A DNA stretch of 30,000 bases from contig CAJNDS010001066.1 of the NCBI GenBank assembly GCA_905221605.1, forward strand, positions 1 to 30,000, written 5' to 3'. The translations under genes were made by a program, and so were the position numbers. The DNA comes from Symbiodinium natans (taxonomy: Eukaryota > Sar > Dinophyceae > Suessiales > Symbiodiniaceae). Below, piece by piece: positions 27,317 through 30,000 of the stretch (positions are counted from its first letter, which is position 1; each line of letters starts with the position of its first letter). The notes below the pieces were generated by a model. That model was not told the DNA's origin. It did not search any database and saw only the letters and a program-made list of their open reading frames with translations.

Positions 27317-29162
27317 TCAAGAAGGAAAAATAACAGAAGAGATAGGGAGGGAAATTGAAGAGCTCCTCTCTTTACTTTGACATTCCCTTTCCTCTCTTCT
27401 TTTCTCCTTCTGTTTCCGTTTATCTGAGAAAACACAAGCAAGGAACTTGTGTCATGAAGCAGTGGAAGGGTAAGCAGAGTGTGACTCCGTGCGCGTGGAC
27501 CTTTCCATACTTCATTATATCCCTCCTCTCGGCCTATCTCTTCTGTTCCCGTCCTTACCCTTCTCCTTCTCATAGTTCTTCCTTTTTGTTTTGCCTATTT
27601 CGAAAAAGGGGGAAGGGAGAGATAAGGGAGAGAGAGAGAGAGAGACGAGGGAGAGAGGATAGATAAAGAAGAGTGCCATCTTTTCTGCGTCTTGTTTTGT
27701 TTCTCCCTCTTCTCTTTTCATCTCTCTTCTATTTTTTCTTTGCTCTTCCCATTAAAAACGCAGTCCTTTGCATCTCTCCTCTCTCCTTCTCTCTTTCTCT
27801 CGCTCTCCCTCTCTCTCTCTCTTTCTCCTCTTCTCCTGTTCCCCTCTAAACGACAAAAACGCAAGAAAGGAAGAATAAGAGGGGAATTGAGGCCCTGTTC
27901 CTTTCTTCTCCTTTTTCAATGGACGGGGAAAGTGAGCCGGGTTGGTTTCTTGCCCGTAGACCCTCCCCATGCTTCAGCAGATCCGTCCTTTCGCCTATCG
28001 CCTCTGTTCTTTTCCTTGTTGCCGAACGGAAAAAGAAAACGGGTTCCTTTACATGTTCATTGTTCTTCCTTTTTTTCAAAGGGAAGAGAACAAGAGAAGA
28101 GAAAGATAAGAAAGAGAGGAAAGATGAAAACGAGCACCGTCTTCTCTTTGCCTTATTTTTGCACCTCCCTCTTTTGTCTTCATTTCTCTTCTATTCTTTT
28201 CATTGCTCTTCCCATTAACATTGCATTCCTTTTGATCTCTCCTCTCCTTTCTCTCTCCCTTTTCTTCTCTTGTTCTCCTTCGAATCTCAAAAACACACAA
28301 AAGGAAGCTTCTTTCCTTTTTGAATGAAAAAGAAAAAGAAGAAAAGAGATAGGGAAAGAAATTGAAGAGCTCCACTGCCCATTTTTTCATTCCCTTTCCT
28401 CTCTTTCTATGTGTTGCTTTCCTTGTCGTTTCAGAAAGAAGCAAAATAAGGGCAACGGGGCTTCCTGAAGAGGAGAGAGGGCACCTGTCTGCTAAGAGCA
28501 AGAATAGTCTTGTCTTTTTAACTATAAATGGAAAAGGGGAAGACAAGGAAGGGAGAGATGATAGATAACGAAAAGTGCCATCTTCTTTGCGCCTTGTTGT
28601 GTTCCTCTGTCTCCTGGTTTCTTGTCTCTTCGCTTCTTTTCAGTACCCTTCCAGAAAATTAAAATGGCCTCCTTGTTGTCTCTCCTCTCTTACTTCCCTT
28701 TCCTTTCTCTCCTTCTGTTTCCATTTAACTTAAAATGATAAAACGCAAGAAAGGAACTTTTATGATAAAGCAATGGAAGGGTAAGCAGAGGGTGACTCCT
28801 TGCGCGTGGACCTTGCTTGCCGTACTTCAGAGAAGGGGAGTTTACACCTTCTTCTCACCATGTTCCTCACTCTTCTCCCTTCTCCACCCCCCTCTCGCGC
28901 TCTCTCTTTTTCAGCGAGGGCAAGGGTTTTTCCTCGCCCCCACCCCAACGGCTGCTCTCCCTCTCTCTCTCGCTCTCTTCCTTTTCTTTTTTTCTGAGTG
29001 GTATGTCTCGTAGATTTGGCAGAGGAGGAGGAGGGTGAGAGGAATAAAAAGGCTTCAAGCACAAAGAAAGAGATTTGAAGAAGGAGAGAGCGAATGAGAC
29101 AGGGCGAGACATTGAGAGAAACATAGACCGTGGGTCTATCTACCACACAAAAACACGACTCT

Positions 29163-29196
29163 CAGCTTCTAAATAAACCCTATTTAAGCCCTGCAC
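29163..29196 (-). repeat. Fourth copy of the AAATAGGGTTTATTT terminal motif
   Basis: CAGCTTCTAAATAAACCCTA followed by TTTAAGCCCTGCAC is the reverse complement of the first copy and its flank at 22833-22866, with two substitutions and a 2-bp indel. The match extends beyond the core into GTGCAG/CTGCAC, so these two are the closest outer pair. Confidence 0.75.
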
Positions 29197-29229
29197 CCCC
29201 CCCCCCCCCCCAAAAAAAAAAAAAAAAAA
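29196..29229 (+). repeat. C16-A18 homopolymer pair
   Basis: A C run followed directly by an A run, immediately after the terminal motif. Homopolymer length may be unreliable in an assembly. Confidence 0.85.
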
Positions 29230-30000
29230 CTTGCCCATCCTGAGACTTCAGCCCCAGGCTGCAGCACCCCGGGCTGAGGGTTCAGGGTGTGGGTGGAGGG
29301 GCAAAGGAGGTAGGGGCTGGCCCTGAGCTTTGTGGGCGGCAGGTGCACACGCTCCTGGGCTCCGGCACGGCTCCCAAGCATGCTTCAGGGTACAGTCGCA
29401 TTTCCTGTAGGCTACTTGGGAACTCAGTTGAGCCCCGGCATAGACGGCCCGGGCCCCAAATCGGAATTGGATGATCCTTCTGTGTGGTCTCTACGAACTA
29501 TCGTAAATTCCATGTACCCCGCTTGTGCTCCCAAAACAAGGACTCATAATATGGAACGCCCTAATCTTCGTTCTCTGCGCAGGCCTGAGTCTGCTCCTGG
29601 TCTTCAGAACAAACTCCGCCTACCAGCGGTTCCAGGACTTCAGAAAAGCATCTTTTCATTAGGACCGAGCCCCTAGAACCCAAACCTACGCTCAAGATAG
29701 TGCTTGGGATGGTTCAGGGGAGCACCCTCAACTCTTGCCGGCGCTAGAATGAGGTGCGAAGGCGAATGGTGTGAGTGACTTCCTAGCTGTGAGGTTGAAC
29801 CATATGACAGCTTGTAAGACTGAGGGCTTGTTTGGGGCCAGAGCACTGAGTACATACTGAGTACGTTGTGTCGCCGGTAAGTTGTAGAAAAAAGCCTTTG
29901 AAGGAAGGCCGGAAGATCTGGAACGACATTCTGGACCTTTGCCACTGAGCTGAACATGCTCTTTGAGAGGTTGCAGCAGCTGATATTGTAGTGTTTGGTT
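29230..30000. other. Spacer, no assignable gene
   Basis: A + frame of 114 codons (29332-29676) includes SVWSLRTIVNSMYPACAPKT, then RPNLRSLRRPESAPGLQ. It has a moderately coding look but no domain and no clear splice pair. A minus frame (29673-29957) is likewise unassigned. Confidence 0.3.

Larger units (their letters stand above)
26640..29040. repeat. CT-rich block of diverged tandem repeats
   Basis: Three anchors recur. AAACGCAAGAAAGGAACTT followed by GATAAAGCAGTGGAAGGG is at 26650, 27430 and 28741. TGCCATCTTCTCTGCG is at 26925, 27674 and 28575, with a weaker copy near 28132. CCCATTAAAAACGCAG followed by CATCTCTCCTCTC is at 26998, 27749 and about 28211. Spacing of about 450 bp and 750-780 bp suggests an old tandem family with later indels. 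Ser/Leu/Phe-rich + frames (for example 27692-28327) follow from the pyrimidine bias. Confidence 0.75.

Noticed and set aside
1-30000. tRNA, rRNA and dinoflagellate spliced-leader genes
   Set aside because: No sequence resembling their conserved parts was seen by eye; a covariance-model scan was not possible.

Overview
This looks like eukaryotic nuclear DNA, most likely from a dinoflagellate. It is not bacterial: there are no operons or long intact reading frames, and I see no tRNA, rRNA or CRISPR. Three gene fragments become recognisable only when very short exons (23-73 nt) are joined across introns: a PDZ-domain gene (about 2.85-4.01 kb), a Nudix hydrolase gene (about 8.39-10.50 kb) and a leucine-rich-repeat gene (about 12.45-13.07 kb). 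All three lie on the + strand. Their inferred introns mix GT-AG with GC-AG and one GA-AG, and 12 of 15 exons begin with G after the acceptor AG. Mixed GT/GC/GA donors with an AG|G acceptor are a known dinoflagellate trait. TTTAGGG-type telomere-like words are scattered throughout, which also fits. The genus cannot be told from this window.

Layout. 0-0.3 kb: degenerate GGGTTT-rich sequence. 0.38-1.64 kb: tandem array of a roughly 53-bp GC-rich unit, with a 347-bp internal duplication. 1.65-22.1 kb: gene-bearing sequence with small exons in long introns and spacers, microsatellites (CT, GT, TCTG, AT, GGA/GCA), a telomere-like tract and a 102-bp palindromic MITE-like element. Further candidate exons, less certain, lie at 6.93, 12.45, 14.34, 14.75, 16.69, 20.77-21.06, 21.40 and 21.84 kb, all on the + strand. 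22.1-22.8 kb: degenerate spacer.

22.83-29.2 kb is almost entirely repeats. A 2.2-kb AT-rich island (ATTTAAATT words, poly-G tracts, GGACCCCC hairpins) is bounded by near-identical inverted repeats of about 65 bp. It is followed by a 26-32-bp array, a 13-copy array of an 88-bp unit, and a 2.5-kb CT-rich block of diverged repeats with small hairpins. A terminal motif built around AAATAGGGTTTATTT occurs four times in alternating orientation (22.84, 22.92, 25.14, 29.16 kb), so the whole block looks like nested or serially inserted terminal-inverted-repeat elements. 29.2-30 kb returns to ordinary spacer.

The genes show no common pathway; their shared + orientation is the one organisational link. 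No database search or splice evidence was available. Exon joins rest on domain match plus agreement of splice signals and reading phase, and gene ends are mostly undetermined.
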